From Lepus europaeus (lineage: Eukaryota; Chordata; Mammalia; Lagomorpha; Leporidae): DNA of 64,000 nt. The translations under genes were made by a program, and so were the position numbers. Each line of letters opens with the position of its first letter. The first letter of the stretch is position 1. The stretch lies in assembly GCF_033115175.1 (NCBI RefSeq), contig NC_084836.1, positions 86,084,253 to 86,148,252 on the forward strand, read 5' to 3'. Under the pieces are notes generated by a model that did no database searches, had not been told where the DNA came from, and saw nothing but the letters and a program-made list of their open reading frames with translations. This document shows, one piece after another, positions 25,305 through 35,930 of the stretch.

Positions 25305-26614
25305 GTACTACAAGGAATCTTTTAAAAGTTCACAGAAAATGCAAATTATGAACAAGAGCTATGCATGGATTTCAAACAATTTTTTTCATCAAAATCAATT
25401 CATACTAACTTGTTATAACATGTCTGAACAGGATCTACTTTGATACACTAAGAAGGAAAAGATATCTGTTTGAAGAGTCCCTGTCAGAGCAATATAGATT
25501 CTACTAAAATTGAAGCAAGAACTCGCATCAAATCTACAGGGAAGCTTGAGTGGAAGAATGATGAAGTCACTGATGCTTTATAAAAAGTCTAGAGGAACAA
25601 TGCTCCACATAAATCAGCAGTTCACAAATGGATAATTCATCTTCAGAAGGGACAAGACAATGTTGAAGATGAAGCCCACAGTACCAGACCGTCTACATCA
25701 ATTTGCAAGGTAAAATAATTCATCTTGTTTTTGTCGCAATTGAAGAGAACTGAAGATGAACAGCAGAAAAAACAGCCAACGCTCTAGGCATCTCCATGGG
25801 TTCAGCTTACACAATTCTAACTGGAAAACTGAAGCGGAGCAAACTTTCTGCTCAATGGCAGCCAAAACTGTTGCATTCTGTACAGCTGTAGTTGAGAGCA
25901 CAGCTTGCAACAGAAATTTTCAACAACTGGGTTAAAGACTGAAGTATTTATTCCAATAATTGTAACAGCAGAGGAGATTTTGCTTTACCAGTATGATTCT
26001 GAAGACAAAGCACAATAAAATGAATGGCCACCAAGAGTAGGTAGCAAGTGGTTTAGTCAATGTGGAAGTGGAGAGCAAAGGTCATGGCAGAATGTTTTTT
26101 GGACTCTCACAGCATTTTGATTGTAGTTCCTCTGGCGTGCCAAAGAATGATATCATCTGAGAATGTCTTGAGAAAGCTAGCAGAAATTTCAGAAGGAAAA
26201 TACAATGCCTAGAAATCTTCCACTGATAGTCCTTCTCCACCCTAACACTGCTCTGCTTATTCCTCTCATCAAGCGAGGGCAGTATTCTGAGAGCTTTGAT
26301 AGGAAATCACTAGGCATCCCCCTAATAGTCCTGATTGGTTTCCATCTGACTTTTTTTGTTGTTGTTGTTTCCTAACCTCAAAGTATCTTTAAAAGTCACT
26401 CACTTTTCTTCAGTTAATAATGTAAAAAAGACTTCATTGGCGTGATTAAACTCCTAGGACCCGCCGATCTTAGGTGATGCACTAAATGGCTGACATTGTG
26501 ATTTATCAAAGTGCTTTGAACTTGACAGAATTTATGTTGAGAAGTAAAGTTTGCAATTTCTATTTTTCTCTTTAAATCTATTTTCTAAATATATTTTTTG
26601 AAGTTCTCTCATAA
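25305..26614 (+). mobile_element. Mariner DNA transposon relic (MARNA/HSMAR2-like)
   Basis: About 1.3 kb, the size of a complete mariner. The left end resembles tcttttaaaagttcacagaa and the right end ttttttgaagttctctcata, a decayed terminal inverted pair. Between them broken frames translate to mariner transposase pieces: STRPSTSICK near 25680, a helix-turn-helix LGISMGSAYTIL near 25790, and a YDSEDKAQ block near 25995. Many stops and frameshifts mean no functional enzyme. The transposase normally excises and integrates at TA sites. Confidence 0.85.
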
Positions 26615-26631
26615 AAGACTGTCAGGAAGAT

Positions 26632-26812
26632 TTGTGACCTTATTTAACCCTATGAATTACTCACTATTATTTTTACTATTTTGTAGATGAGAAAACCAAA
26701 ACCTGAAGTAATTTCCCAAGCTTAACCATCTGCTTGGATCAAAAGGCCAAGTTTAAACCAAGTTTCCAGATCTAGAGAATTCCTGACCACCACCATGCAA
26801 TATCACCTCTAC
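26632..26812 (-). mobile_element. MIR, reverse orientation
   Basis: It reads attttgtagatgagaaaacc, gaagtaatttcccaagctta, and aagtttaaaccaagtttcca, the reversed MIR core with degraded tRNA region. Confidence 0.7.
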
Positions 26813-29566
26813 ATCTTTGGAAAACTGTTAGAAGTATGAGTACTTTTGTTTACTCAAACATTATTAGCATTATTTTAATGTAATTTAAAGTAATATATAA
26901 GTGTTATTAATTAGTGATAATATTAATTATTAATAGCAATTTAATGTAATACATAACTATTAGCATGAACTGCTAAAAGTGGAGAAGTTAATTTTTCTCT
27001 GCTCCTTTGGGCCCTGGACTTGATGAAATGACTACCAAGATGACCTTCTTTCCTATAATATTTACACATTTGTGATTTGGTTACAAGCTTCAATCAAAAG
27101 TAAAAATGAACTTGGTGAGTCTGAATGTGATACTCCTAGAGGAGGTAGCCAAGAAAGCCACTCCTATTTTTGTCTGCAATGGGTGAGCCTCACAAGGAAC
27201 CAAATCCTACAGCTCTTGGGAAGGCCTTAAACTGAAAACTACAATAAAAAGTGAAAATCAAGGCAGCTAGGCATCTGGTTTCTATGAAGGCAGGACAGAG
27301 GATGAGTTTTCTCTACCAATTCTATATTTTTACCACTGGAAAGAAAAATTTGGGCTCTTGAATGGAACTGTGTAAAGGTAATGTTTATGTAAAAAATAGT
27401 AAAAGAATGAAAGAATTCTATTCGAATTGGTCAGTATGTCATAAAACCACTGTTGGAGCCCATGGTCATGGATGGCTTGGGTGAATGGCTGGCTGCTTGG
27501 CACCCCTCTCCTCACAGCTGATGTCCTCGGTGCCTTTCCATCTCATTCCACACAGCTGGCACCCCAGTCTATTGGAGATGATTGGAATTATGCTCAATTC
27601 TGCAATGTCACACATCCCAAACAGAGAGGAATAAACAATTACCTAAATCTCCAATCCTGTCCTATTACCCCTGGGAAACCCACCACACAAATCACTAAGG
27701 TGAAAAGGGAGACTGGGAGAGAAAGAGGAGAGGAAGAAAAGAGAATTAGTTCCCTAGATTTGAATTTTTGCTCCTAAGTTTCTGTATCCTATTTTTATCA
27801 ACTCTATCTGTAGGATATTATTTATTTATTTACCATATTTCAGGCATACAGCTTTTCTACAGCAGCACCAAATAAGTTAAAATTGGAAGGAGGGCAGAAT
27901 TGAAAGAGCATCCTTTCAGCAATTGTCCCCCGCAGCCTCAGTGCTGGTTGCTTTCTGCCAACAAGCAGAGATAATCTGTGATGAACTCTGGAAGCAACTG
28001 GAGGGACAGTGATAAAGTCAATTCAGGAAGAATAAAGCAGAGAAAGGAGAGACCTTGTCTGCCCTGCGAGACTGTGCATAGTTTTGAAAGAGCTGAATCT
28101 GAGAAATAAGCTTTGAAGAAAATATTTTACAAAATTAGTACTTACTAAACACACTCAAACAAATGATGAACAGAATGATTCACGTGTGAAGTAGTTTCCC
28201 CAGTTTTTCAACTCATAGAATAAGTACCAATAGCCTCAACCGTGATGTTGGAAGTGAGAGGCCACAAGGCTGGTTCCCATTTCACAAGGAAGTAAAGATT
28301 ATAGCCAAATCATTCATGTGCAAAGGAAATATTAATTTGCTGAACAAAACCATTATCTGTCAGTTTTACTTACTTGAATGCCTTTATCAATTTTTAACCA
28401 TATGAGATATAACCAAAATAAAACAGAGAATTTTCAAGTCACAAAATTTAAAAAATTTCATTTTAATCAGGCTGATTCTGTGCAAGAAAGGAGAGGGAAA
28501 TCAGTCTATTTCCCAACTCATGGGAGAAAAATGTGTCAAAAATATTTATAGCAAAACATTTAGTATCATTAATGTCTGAGTTTGTTAACTTAATAAAATC
28601 CTGACAATCACTTTAAAGCAAAGCTATGAATAAATTTAGAATTAAAGGCATTAGAGAAAAGTAGAATTGTAATTGCTGCTTTCCCATGCATCTTTATTCC
28701 CAGTTACCCCATGAAATGGATGGGCTGGCCTCTAACCTTCTGACTTTCAGACCCTTAGGAGGTCAGCAAGAACCAGAAGCCTAATGGAAAGATAATGAAA
28801 AGGCAAAGACATCCAAAGAGAAGAGACGACTGGCATCCCTAACATCAGTCCTGAGGGTATGGACTAAGACTATGTTATTCATTCAGTGGCAATTTACTAC
28901 ATGAATGCATTCTGCATTCGCTCCATGACAAGCACAGAGGGACATTAAAAATAAAATAAAATAAGGGTGTGGGGGGGCAGTGGGGAGGTACAAAAAGAAC
29001 ACGTCTAGGATCTAATGTGCAACATGATGACGATAGTTAAAAGTGCTGTGTTGCATTCAAGATTTTTGCTGAATAAGTAGGTTTTAGCTGCTTTTGTTAT
29101 ACATGCAAAATGGGCAACTGTGAGATGATGGGATATGTTAATATAGTAATCATTTCTTATTTATTTGTCTCTCATAGCATCATGTTGTATATCTTAAATA
29201 CATGCCATACCATTTACTGAGGGTAAAGAAAAAGGCATGAGAGAAGTCTCTTGCCACTTCCATCATGTGAGTTTACAGCAAAAAGATACTTGATAGGAAG
29301 AGGCCCCCACCAGACACTCAATCTGCCACATTTTTCTTAGATTTCCCAGCCTCCAGGGTTGTGAAAGCTAAAAATTTGTTGTTACACTAAGAAAAATGAA
29401 AGAAAAATAAAAAAACAATGGGGATATAATTACTTGCAGCCCCACATTGACTGTTCAAATGACAAATGTAAGGATACAGACCAGTTCTTTGACTTTTAGT
29501 TTATACAGGCCAGGAAGAACTTTGGAAACCTGAGGAATGGGTTAGAGGTAGCAAAACAAGAAACAG
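26813..29566. other. Intron with one GC-richer unexplained patch
   Basis: No gene recognised. A patch at about 27450-27780 is GC-richer and open on the plus strand for 101 codons, without a recognised domain. Short A/G runs occur near 28950-28990. Confidence 0.5.
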
Positions 29567-29850
29567 GGCGCTGTTACTAAGCCACAGCAGGTGAAGCTGC
29601 TGCCTGCAATGCCAGCATCCTGTATCAGAGCATGGTTCAAGTCTCAGCTGCTAATTTTTACCTGTGAAGGCAGCAAAGGATGGCCCTTGGTAGTTGGGCC
29701 CTTGAGTCCCAAATGGGAGACCCAGATGGATTTCTAAGCTCCTGGCTTCAGCCCACCATGACCATTGTGGCCATCTGGGGAGTACATAAGCAAGTGGAAG
29801 ATCTCTTTTAATCTCTCTCTCACTTTGCCTTTCGTATAAATAAAATAAAT
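29567..29850 (+). mobile_element. C-SINE, old copy
   Basis: It reads gggcgctgttactaagccac, gttcaagtctcagctgctaa, and ends tttgcctttcgtataaataa, with the tail passing into a GGAA microsatellite. Confidence 0.83.
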
Positions 29851-30054
29851 TGGAAGAAAGGAAAGACGGAAGGAAGGAAGGAAGGAAGGAAGGAAGGAAG
29901 GAAGGAAGGAAGGAAGGAAGGAAGGAAGGAAGGAAAGACGGAAGGAAGGAAGGAAGGAAGGAAAGAAGGGAGGAAGGGAGGGAGGAAGGGAGGAAGGGAG
30001 GGAGGGGAGAAGGGAGGAAGGGAAGAAGGGAGGAAGAAAGGAAGGGAGGAAAGA
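29851..30054 (+). repeat. (GGAA)n microsatellite, about 200 bp
   Basis: Runs of ggaa with a pure core at about 29868-29933, then interrupted ggaag/gggagg variants to 30054. It begins right at the A-rich tail of the preceding C-SINE, so it probably grew from that tail. GGAA is the ETS-factor core. The Lys-Glu-Gly-Arg open frame it makes is not a gene. Confidence 0.97.
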
Positions 30055-30490
30055 ATTTTATTAGCTAGGTATCTTCAATGGGTTGGGAAGAGAATCTGAA
30101 GTGACCTCAGAAAACAATGCCAAAAGTAGAGAATTGAAAGAAGAGAAAGAGACACTAAACAGGGCTGCTATCAAGCTACTTACTCCACAAGTAACTTGAG
30201 TGTGAGCTCCCTTGAGAAAAGTCTGTGGACCACATAGTTCACAGTTATCCCACCAAAAAATCAAGAGAGCTGGGGTATCTATACAGTTAGGAAAGGGCAT
30301 AATAAACCAAAGGACTAATAAGATAAACAACCTGGAAGAAGGTATGGACACTGCATTTGGGGTGGCTGCACAGCAGTTTAGGGGCAACATACTTGGGCTG
30401 TGGATCATTTAAAGCTGAGAGGGAGTGTTCACTTGGAAGAAAATGCATCATAGCCTTAACCCAGGTGGGTTAGTGCTGAAAGAAATATCT
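30055..30490. other. Intron, no gene seen
   Basis: An antisense frame of 115 codons covers 30061-30408 but has no recognised domain or codon signature, so I do not call it a gene. Confidence 0.5.
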
Positions 30491-30503
30491 ATTAAAATTC
30501 CTC

Positions 30504-30840
30504 GGGGCAGGCACTGTGGTGCAGCGGGTTAAAGCACTGGCCTGAAGTGCCAACATCCCATATGGGTTCCAGTTCTGGTCCTGGCTGCCCCTCTTCTGAT
30601 GCAGCTCTCTGCTATGGCCTGGGAAAGCAGTAGAAGATGGCCCAAGTCTTTGGGCTCCTGCACCCAGTTGGGAGAACTGGAAGAAGCTGCTGGTTCCTGG
30701 CTTCTGGCTTCGGATTGGTGCAGCTCCAGCCGTTGCGGCCATCTGGGGAGTGAACCATTGGATGGAAGAGCTCTCTGTCTCTACCTCTCTCTGTAACTCT
30801 TTCAAATAACTAAAATAAATCTTTTTAAAAAATAAAATAA
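30504..30840 (+). mobile_element. C-SINE carrying an L1 insertion in its tail
   Basis: It starts ggggcaggcactgtggtgca and ends ctttcaaataactaaaataa. Its left target repeat taaaattcctc (30493-30503) recurs only at 31150-31160, beyond the neighbouring L1. This places the L1 within the SINE's A-rich tail. Confidence 0.9.
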
Positions 30841-31149
30841 AGATTTCATCAGTTTGCACCCACACATAACCACAAAGTGTAAAAATACTGTTTCAGTACT
30901 AGCTATATCATTACTTCACCTTTGACATGGGAGGACAAACTGTTGAAATCTATATATATACTAAACTGATTTTCTATATATAAAGAGAATTGAAAATGAA
31001 TCTTGATGGGAATGGAAGGGGAGAGTGAGTGGGAAAGGGGAGGGTTGCGGGTTGTGGGGGGGAGTTGTGGGGGGGGGGAGCCTTTGTAATCCATAAACTG
31101 TACTTTGGAAATTTATATTCACTAAATAAAAATAAATAAAATAAAAAAA
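30841..31149 (+). mobile_element. L1 3' end with 5' inversion (twin priming)
   Basis: Bases 30936-31149 are the leporid L1 3' end in forward orientation (gaattgaaaatgaatcttg, a G-rich run, tttggaaatttatattcact, A-rich tail). Bases 30841-30935 are the adjacent L1 segment in reverse (agtttgcacccacacataac). The breakpoints share a 16-bp near-inverted repeat: agatttcatcagtttg at 30841 and its complement at 30936-30951. Confidence 0.88.
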
Positions 31150-31259
31150 TAAAATTCCTCATTTTCAGATAAGAAAAATGAGATTCAGAGACCACTAGTG
31201 TGTTGTTTTATGGCACATAGCTAGGTTAGAGGACTGATGGGGGAAAGAAATCTAAGGCT

Positions 31260-31634
31260 GCCGGCTCTGCGGCTCACTAGGTTTATCCTCCGCCTTGCGG
31301 CGCCGGCACACCGGGTTCTAGTCCCGGTCGGGGCACTGATCCTGTCCCGGTTGCCCCTCTTCCAGGCCAGCTCTCTGCTGTGGCCAGGGAGTGCAGTGGA
31401 GGATGGCCCAAGTGCTTGGGCCCTGCACCCCATGGGAGACCAGGAGAAGCACCTGGCTCCTGCCATCGGATCAGCGCGGTGCGCCGACCGCAGCGCGCTA
31501 CCGCGGCGGCCATTGGAGGACCGCAGCGCGCTACCGCGGCGGCCATTGGAGGGTGAACCAACGGCAAAAAGGAAGACCTTTCTCTCTGTCTCTCTCTCAC
31601 TGTCCACTCTGCCTGTCAAAAATTTTTAAAAAAA
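31260..31634 (+). mobile_element. C-SINE, young, with internal 33-bp tandem duplication
   Basis: The body is near identical to the copy at 31981. A 33-bp unit (31486-31518) beginning gaccgcagcgcgctaccgcg is repeated exactly at 31519-31551. The 16-bp repeat aaagaaatctaaggct flanks the element at 31244-31259 and 31635-31650. Confidence 0.96.
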
Positions 31635-31980
31635 AAAGAAATCTAAGGCTTTTAGCCCAGAGTTCTCTTCATTAAACTTCTCGTCTACCTAGGGATTCAT
31701 AAAACATGGACATGAATTATCTTCCAGCAGTGGATTTTGTTATCCATTGTTGTCTTGTAATCATAGCAAGTGTTCTTGTTTGATTTTTTAAAATTCTTTA
31801 CTGATGTCTTGACATCCCCCATTTCTCAACTGTTGGCCATGTTCATTGCTCAAATTTACTGCACAGCCCCTCTCCTAGGCAGCAAACCCTCTCCAGGAGG
31901 CACAAGCACATCAAGAAATATGTATCCAAAAGTGTTCACTACAACATCAACCTAATCACCCACTGATAAGAAAATGAACA

Positions 31981-32319
31981 GGCCGGCGCCGTGGCTCAAC
32001 AGGCTAATCCTCCGCCTTGCGGCGCCGGCACACCGGGTTCTAGTCCCGGTCGGGGCACCGATCCTGTCCCGGTTGCCCCTCTTCCAGGCCAGCTCTCTGC
32101 TGTGGCCAGGGAGTGCAGTGGAGGATGGCCCAAGTGTTTGGGCTCTGCACCCCATGGGAGACCAGGAGAAGCACCTGGCTCCTGCCATCGGATCAGCGCG
32201 GTGCGCCGGCCGCAGCGCGCTACCGCGGCGGCCATTGGAGGGTGAACCAACGGCAAAAGGAAGACCTTTCTCTCTGTCTCTCTCTCACTGTCCACTCTGC
32301 CTGTCAAAAAAAAAAAAAA
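31981..32319 (+). mobile_element. C-SINE, young copy
   Basis: The head ggccggcgccgtggctcaac, B box ggttctagtcccggtcgggg and an A17-like tail are intact. The 10-bp repeat aaaatgaaca flanks it. It shares nearly all diagnostic bases with the copy at 31260. Confidence 0.96.
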
Positions 32320-32345
32320 AAAATGAACAAATGAAGTATGATGTA

Positions 32346-32475
32346 TCAGGGGTGAGCATGATGGCACAGCAGGTTAAGCTGCTGCTGGTGACACCCACAT
32401 CCCATGCTGAAATACCAGTTCCAGTCTTGGCTGTTCTGTTTCTGATGCAGCTTTCCGCTAATGCATCCTGGGAGG
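32346..32475 (+). mobile_element. C-SINE fragment, 3' truncated
   Basis: It contains the head (ggtgagcatgatggcacagc, ggttaagctgctgctgg) and the ccagttccagtcttggctg B-box region, then stops after ctaatgcatcctgggagg. Confidence 0.8.
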
Positions 32476-32647
32476 AATATTTTTTAAAAATATGGCATAT
32501 TGTTGTAATTCAAAAAATATAATGTTAAAAGAAAAGCTTAAAAACCAGTGCAGTCCATGTAAGGCTTTGTGTATACCTTTAGATGCATGAATCTATAGTG
32601 CTATGTTTATAGATATTATGTGTTTGGTAGAAATATATGAGTAAGTA

Positions 32648-32935
32648 GGGCCGGTGCTGTGGCTTAGTGGGTGAAGCCACTGCCTGCAGTGCCAGCATCC
32701 CATATGGGAGCTGGTTCAAGTCCTGGCTGCCCCATTTCTGACCTAACTCTCTGCTGTGGCCTGGGAGGCCAGTAGAGGATGGCCCAAATCCTTGGGCCTT
32801 GTACCCTTGTGGGAGACCTGGAAGAAGCTCCTGGCTCCTGGCTTCAGATTGGTGCAGCTCTGGTCATTGTGGCCATCTCTCTCTGCCTCTGCCTCTCTGT
32901 AACTTCTGCCTTTCAAATAAAATCTTTTAAAATAA
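32648..32935 (+). mobile_element. C-SINE, older copy
   Basis: From agggccggtgctgtggctta through gttcaagtcctggctgcccc to ctgcctttcaaataaaatct. The ggagtgaacca region is deleted near 32875. Confidence 0.88.
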
Positions 32936-33073
32936 TGATTTATATCCAGCTCTTAAAAAGTGGCTTCTCTGGGCAGGGGATGAAAAGGGACAAAAAGAGA
33001 AAGAAAATGGGTCTGAGGAGAAGAATTTGGTCAGATAGGACTTTTCGCTTATTTTGAAAACAAAGGGTAGAGG

Positions 33074-33400
33074 GGGCGGGATGGGCATTGTGGCCCAGCT
33101 TTGGACAGGTTGGGACACCCACATCCCATTTCAGAGTGCTGGTTTGAGTCCCAGTTACTCTTCTTCTGATCCAGCTTCCAGCCAATGCTCCTAGAGAGGC
33201 AGTAGATGATGGCCCAGGTACTTGAATCCTTGACACCCATGTGGGAGAACTAGATGAATTTACAGGTTCCTGACTTCAGCCTTGCCCAACCCTGGCTGTC
33301 ATGGGCATTCAGGGAGTGAATTAGCAGATGAAAGGTATTTCTCTCTCTTTTTGTCTCTCCCTCTATCACTCTGCCTTTCAAATACAGTTTTTTAAAAAAG
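33074..33400 (+). mobile_element. C-SINE, old copy
   Basis: It reads ggcgggatgggcattgtggc, ggtttgagtcccagttactc and ends ctctgcctttcaaatacag. Confidence 0.83.
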
Positions 33401-33540
33401 ATTCTTAAAACTTATATCTCAAATTGTGTTTTAAGATAAAAAGAGTGGGAGTAAAATACTAAAATATTAATAATTTTTAAGTTCTTGTTGGCTAATAAAT
33501 ATGTTATTTTTCTCGGTAGTTTTATAAGTTTAAACGTTTT

Positions 33541-33862
33541 TTTAAAAAGATTTCTTTATTTTAAAGGCACAATTGGGGGAAGATATCTGTCTATTAATCT
33601 ATATATCTATATAGAGAGATATCTTCCTCTGCTGGTTCACTCCTCAAGTGGCCACAATGGCCAAAGCCAGGAGCCAGGAATTTCATCTGGGTCTCCCACA
33701 TGGGTGGCAGGTGCCCAAACACTTGGGTCATCTTTTGCTGCTTTTCCCAGGCCATTAGCAGGGAGCTGGATCAGAAGTGGAGCAGTCAAATTCAAATGGC
33801 ACCATATGGGATGCTGATGGCACAGGCGGCAGCTTTACCTGCTGTTCCATAGTGCCAGCCCT
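33541..33862 (-). mobile_element. C-SINE, old copy, reverse orientation
   Basis: A T-rich start and an ATCTATAT-type replacement of the GA block are followed by ctgctggttcactcctcaag, gtctcccacatgggtggcag and the reversed head ccatagtgccagccc. Confidence 0.85.
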
Positions 33863-34029
33863 GAAACATTTTTTTTTTTTTAGATTAAAAAGTAAAGCTT
33901 TCTAAGTAACACCAACTTTCACAAAAATGAGAAAGAAATTTTTTAAAAATATTAAATTAATTAATACACAAGTAAATTTTGTTCACTTTTTTTTCCCCCA
34001 AAAGTGCAAAATTATGGAGAGGGACTGCC

Positions 34030-34195
34030 TACTGTGGGATTTCAGAAAAGTAATTTTACCTCTCTTCCTGATTTTCCTTATATAAAAAGGCATCCTCAAA
34101 GTACCTACCACAAGGGGTTGTTTTGAGGATTAAAATGAGGCAATATTACAGAAGTACTGGGAATTGGGCCTGCTACATAGACAGAACTCAGTGGC
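34030..34195 (+). mobile_element. MIR, forward
   Basis: It reads agtaattttacctctcttcc, aaggggttgttttgaggatt, aaaatgaggcaatatt and cctgctacatagacagaact, the MIR core and 3' part. Confidence 0.75.
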
Positions 34196-34289
34196 ATAAG
34201 AGGTGATCACCATTCTTTGTTAGACTGACTTAGTTTTCTGTATAAGGGTATTTACCCTCTTAATGAAACTGTCTTTGATACATGATATG

Positions 34290-34545
34290 ATAATTAATTG
34301 TAGTACTTTGTATTTCTGTGTGGGTGCAAACTGTTTTAATCTTTACTTAGTATATACTAAATTGATCTTCTGTATATAAGATAATTGAAAATGAATCTTG
34401 ATGAAGAATGGGATGGGAGAGGGAGTGGGAGATGAGATGGTTGCGGGTGGGAGGGTGGTTATGGGGGGAAAAAGCCACTATAATCCAAAAGTTGTTCTTT
34501 GGAAATTTATATTTATTTAATAAAAGTTTTAAAAAAATTTCAATA
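34290..34545 (+). mobile_element. L1 3' end, 5'-truncated, forward
   Basis: It starts at gtgtgggtgcaaactgtttt and contains gataattgaaaatgaatctt, the G-rich tract and tttggaaatttatatttatt plus an A-rich tail, like the L1 at 30936 but not inverted. Confidence 0.87.
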
Positions 34546-35104
34546 GAACACTGTACGGACTCCCTTCTGCTGCACCAAGTCTTGCTTTACAGCATAAAAC
34601 ACTAATGAATGGCAACAGCAAAGTTCCTATCCATTCACTTAGCTAATAAGTTAAAACCTCATTATAATGTCATTTACTCTGCAGTGCAATTCGGCACAAG
34701 AGATCTCTCTTGGGCCCCAGCTAGAAGGATTTAATTATTTGATTACCAAGAGGACGTTTCAGGCAAGTGGCATCACCTATGAGACAAATGTGAAGGACAG
34801 ATTACCAAGAGAATTCAGTATCATTTTTTTTTAAAGTTTAAAGTATTCAGAGGTTGGCATGGAAAACATGCATACAAGATTTTTAAAAGTCTTTGTTGTA
34901 GACTAGTCAAAATACAGTGAGAGAAAGACAAAGTGAATAATCATGTAAGCAATATATCTGAATTATTAAAAAGTTAAATGTAGATAGTATCTACAGAATA
35001 TGAGGACACAAACAACTGTCTGCACATATATTGCACATGTATATGCACATACATATACATACATACATACATATACAGCACAGACACTGTGTGCTGTACA
35101 AGGA
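34546..35104. other. Intron with TA/CA/TG repeat
   Basis: A catacatacatacatatac-type tract lies at about 35030-35080. No gene seen. Confidence 0.5.
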
Positions 35105-35150
35105 CCTTTCAAAAAGTTTGTAAAATTAATAAATAAATAAATAAAAAATT

Positions 35151-35489
35151 GGGGCCGGCGCTGTGGCGCAGCGGGTTAACACCCTGGCCTGAAGCGCTGG
35201 ATCCCATATGGACGCCAGTTTGAGACCCGGCTGCTCCACTTCCAGTCCAGCTCTGCTATGGCCTGGGAAAGCAGTAGAAGATGGCCCAAGTCCTTGGGCC
35301 CCTGCACCTATGTGGGAGACCTGGAAGAAGCTCCTGGCTCCTGGCTTCAGATCAGCACAGCTCTGGCCAATGCGGCTATCTGGGGAGTGAACCATCGGAT
35401 AGAAGACTTCTCTCTCTCTCTGTCTGCCTCTCCTCTTTCTGTGTAACTCTGACTTTCAAATAAATAAATAAATCTTTAAAAAAAAAAAA
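35151..35489 (+). mobile_element. C-SINE, intermediate age
   Basis: From ggggccggcgctgtggcgca through cggctgctccacttccagtc to ctctgactttcaaataaata. This gcgcagcgggttaa head type differs from the young ctcaataggctaatcc type. Confidence 0.93.
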
Positions 35490-35506
35490 GTTTGTGAGAG
35501 AGGTAG

Positions 35507-35800
35507 AGATTTGGACTACTAGTTAAAGATATTAGCTAAGATAATTACACCCCATGTCAGAATACCTAGGTTCAACTTCCAGCTAGGGCTCCTGATTTGT
35601 TTCTTGCTAATGCAGAATATACAGAAGGCACAGGGGATGACTCAAGTGATTGGTTTTCTGCCACTTACGTGGGAAATCTGGACTAAGTTCCTGGGTCTCA
35701 GTTTTAGTCCCCCCCCCAACACTGGCTGTTGTGGGCATTTGGAAAGGGAGTTCTCCATCTGTATCTCTTTCTGTCTCTCTTCCTCTTAAATACCCAATAT
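35507..35800 (+). mobile_element. C-SINE, old copy
   Basis: Diverged C-SINE order: gttcaacttccagctagggc, then tacgtgggaaatctggacta, then gggcatttggaaagggag and a TC-rich end. Confidence 0.7.
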
Positions 35801-35930
35801 TTTTTAAAGTTTATGGAAAATAATAATTAAAAATAAGTTTATATTGGTGTAAAAAGTTTTGAAATCCATACTTGGTTTTTCTACGATACACATTCCCATG
35901 AACTTTCAGAAGCACTCTGATGTATGAAGA

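Larger units (their letters stand above)
35105..35930. mobile_element. Mariner-derived MITE split by two C-SINEs
   Basis: The left end cctttcaaaaagtttgtaaa (35105-35150) and the right part aaagtttatggaaaataata ... cccatgaactttcagaagca (35808-35930) form one short element with mariner-type inverted ends. Two C-SINEs (35151-35489 and 35507-35798) lie between them. Compare the unbroken copy at 46228-46365. Confidence 0.6.

Noticed and set aside
29850-30068. 72-codon Lys/Glu/Gly/Arg repeat protein
   Set aside because: It is a translation of the GGAA microsatellite.
30061-30408. 115-codon minus-strand frame beside the GGAA repeat
   Set aside because: No domain, no splice or start context and no recognised homologue; length alone is not enough in this intron.
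31974-32522. Longest open frame of the window, 182 codons on the plus strand
   Set aside because: It is a translation of a young C-SINE (31981-32319) plus flank. The same peptide pattern recurs at every young C-SINE in the window.
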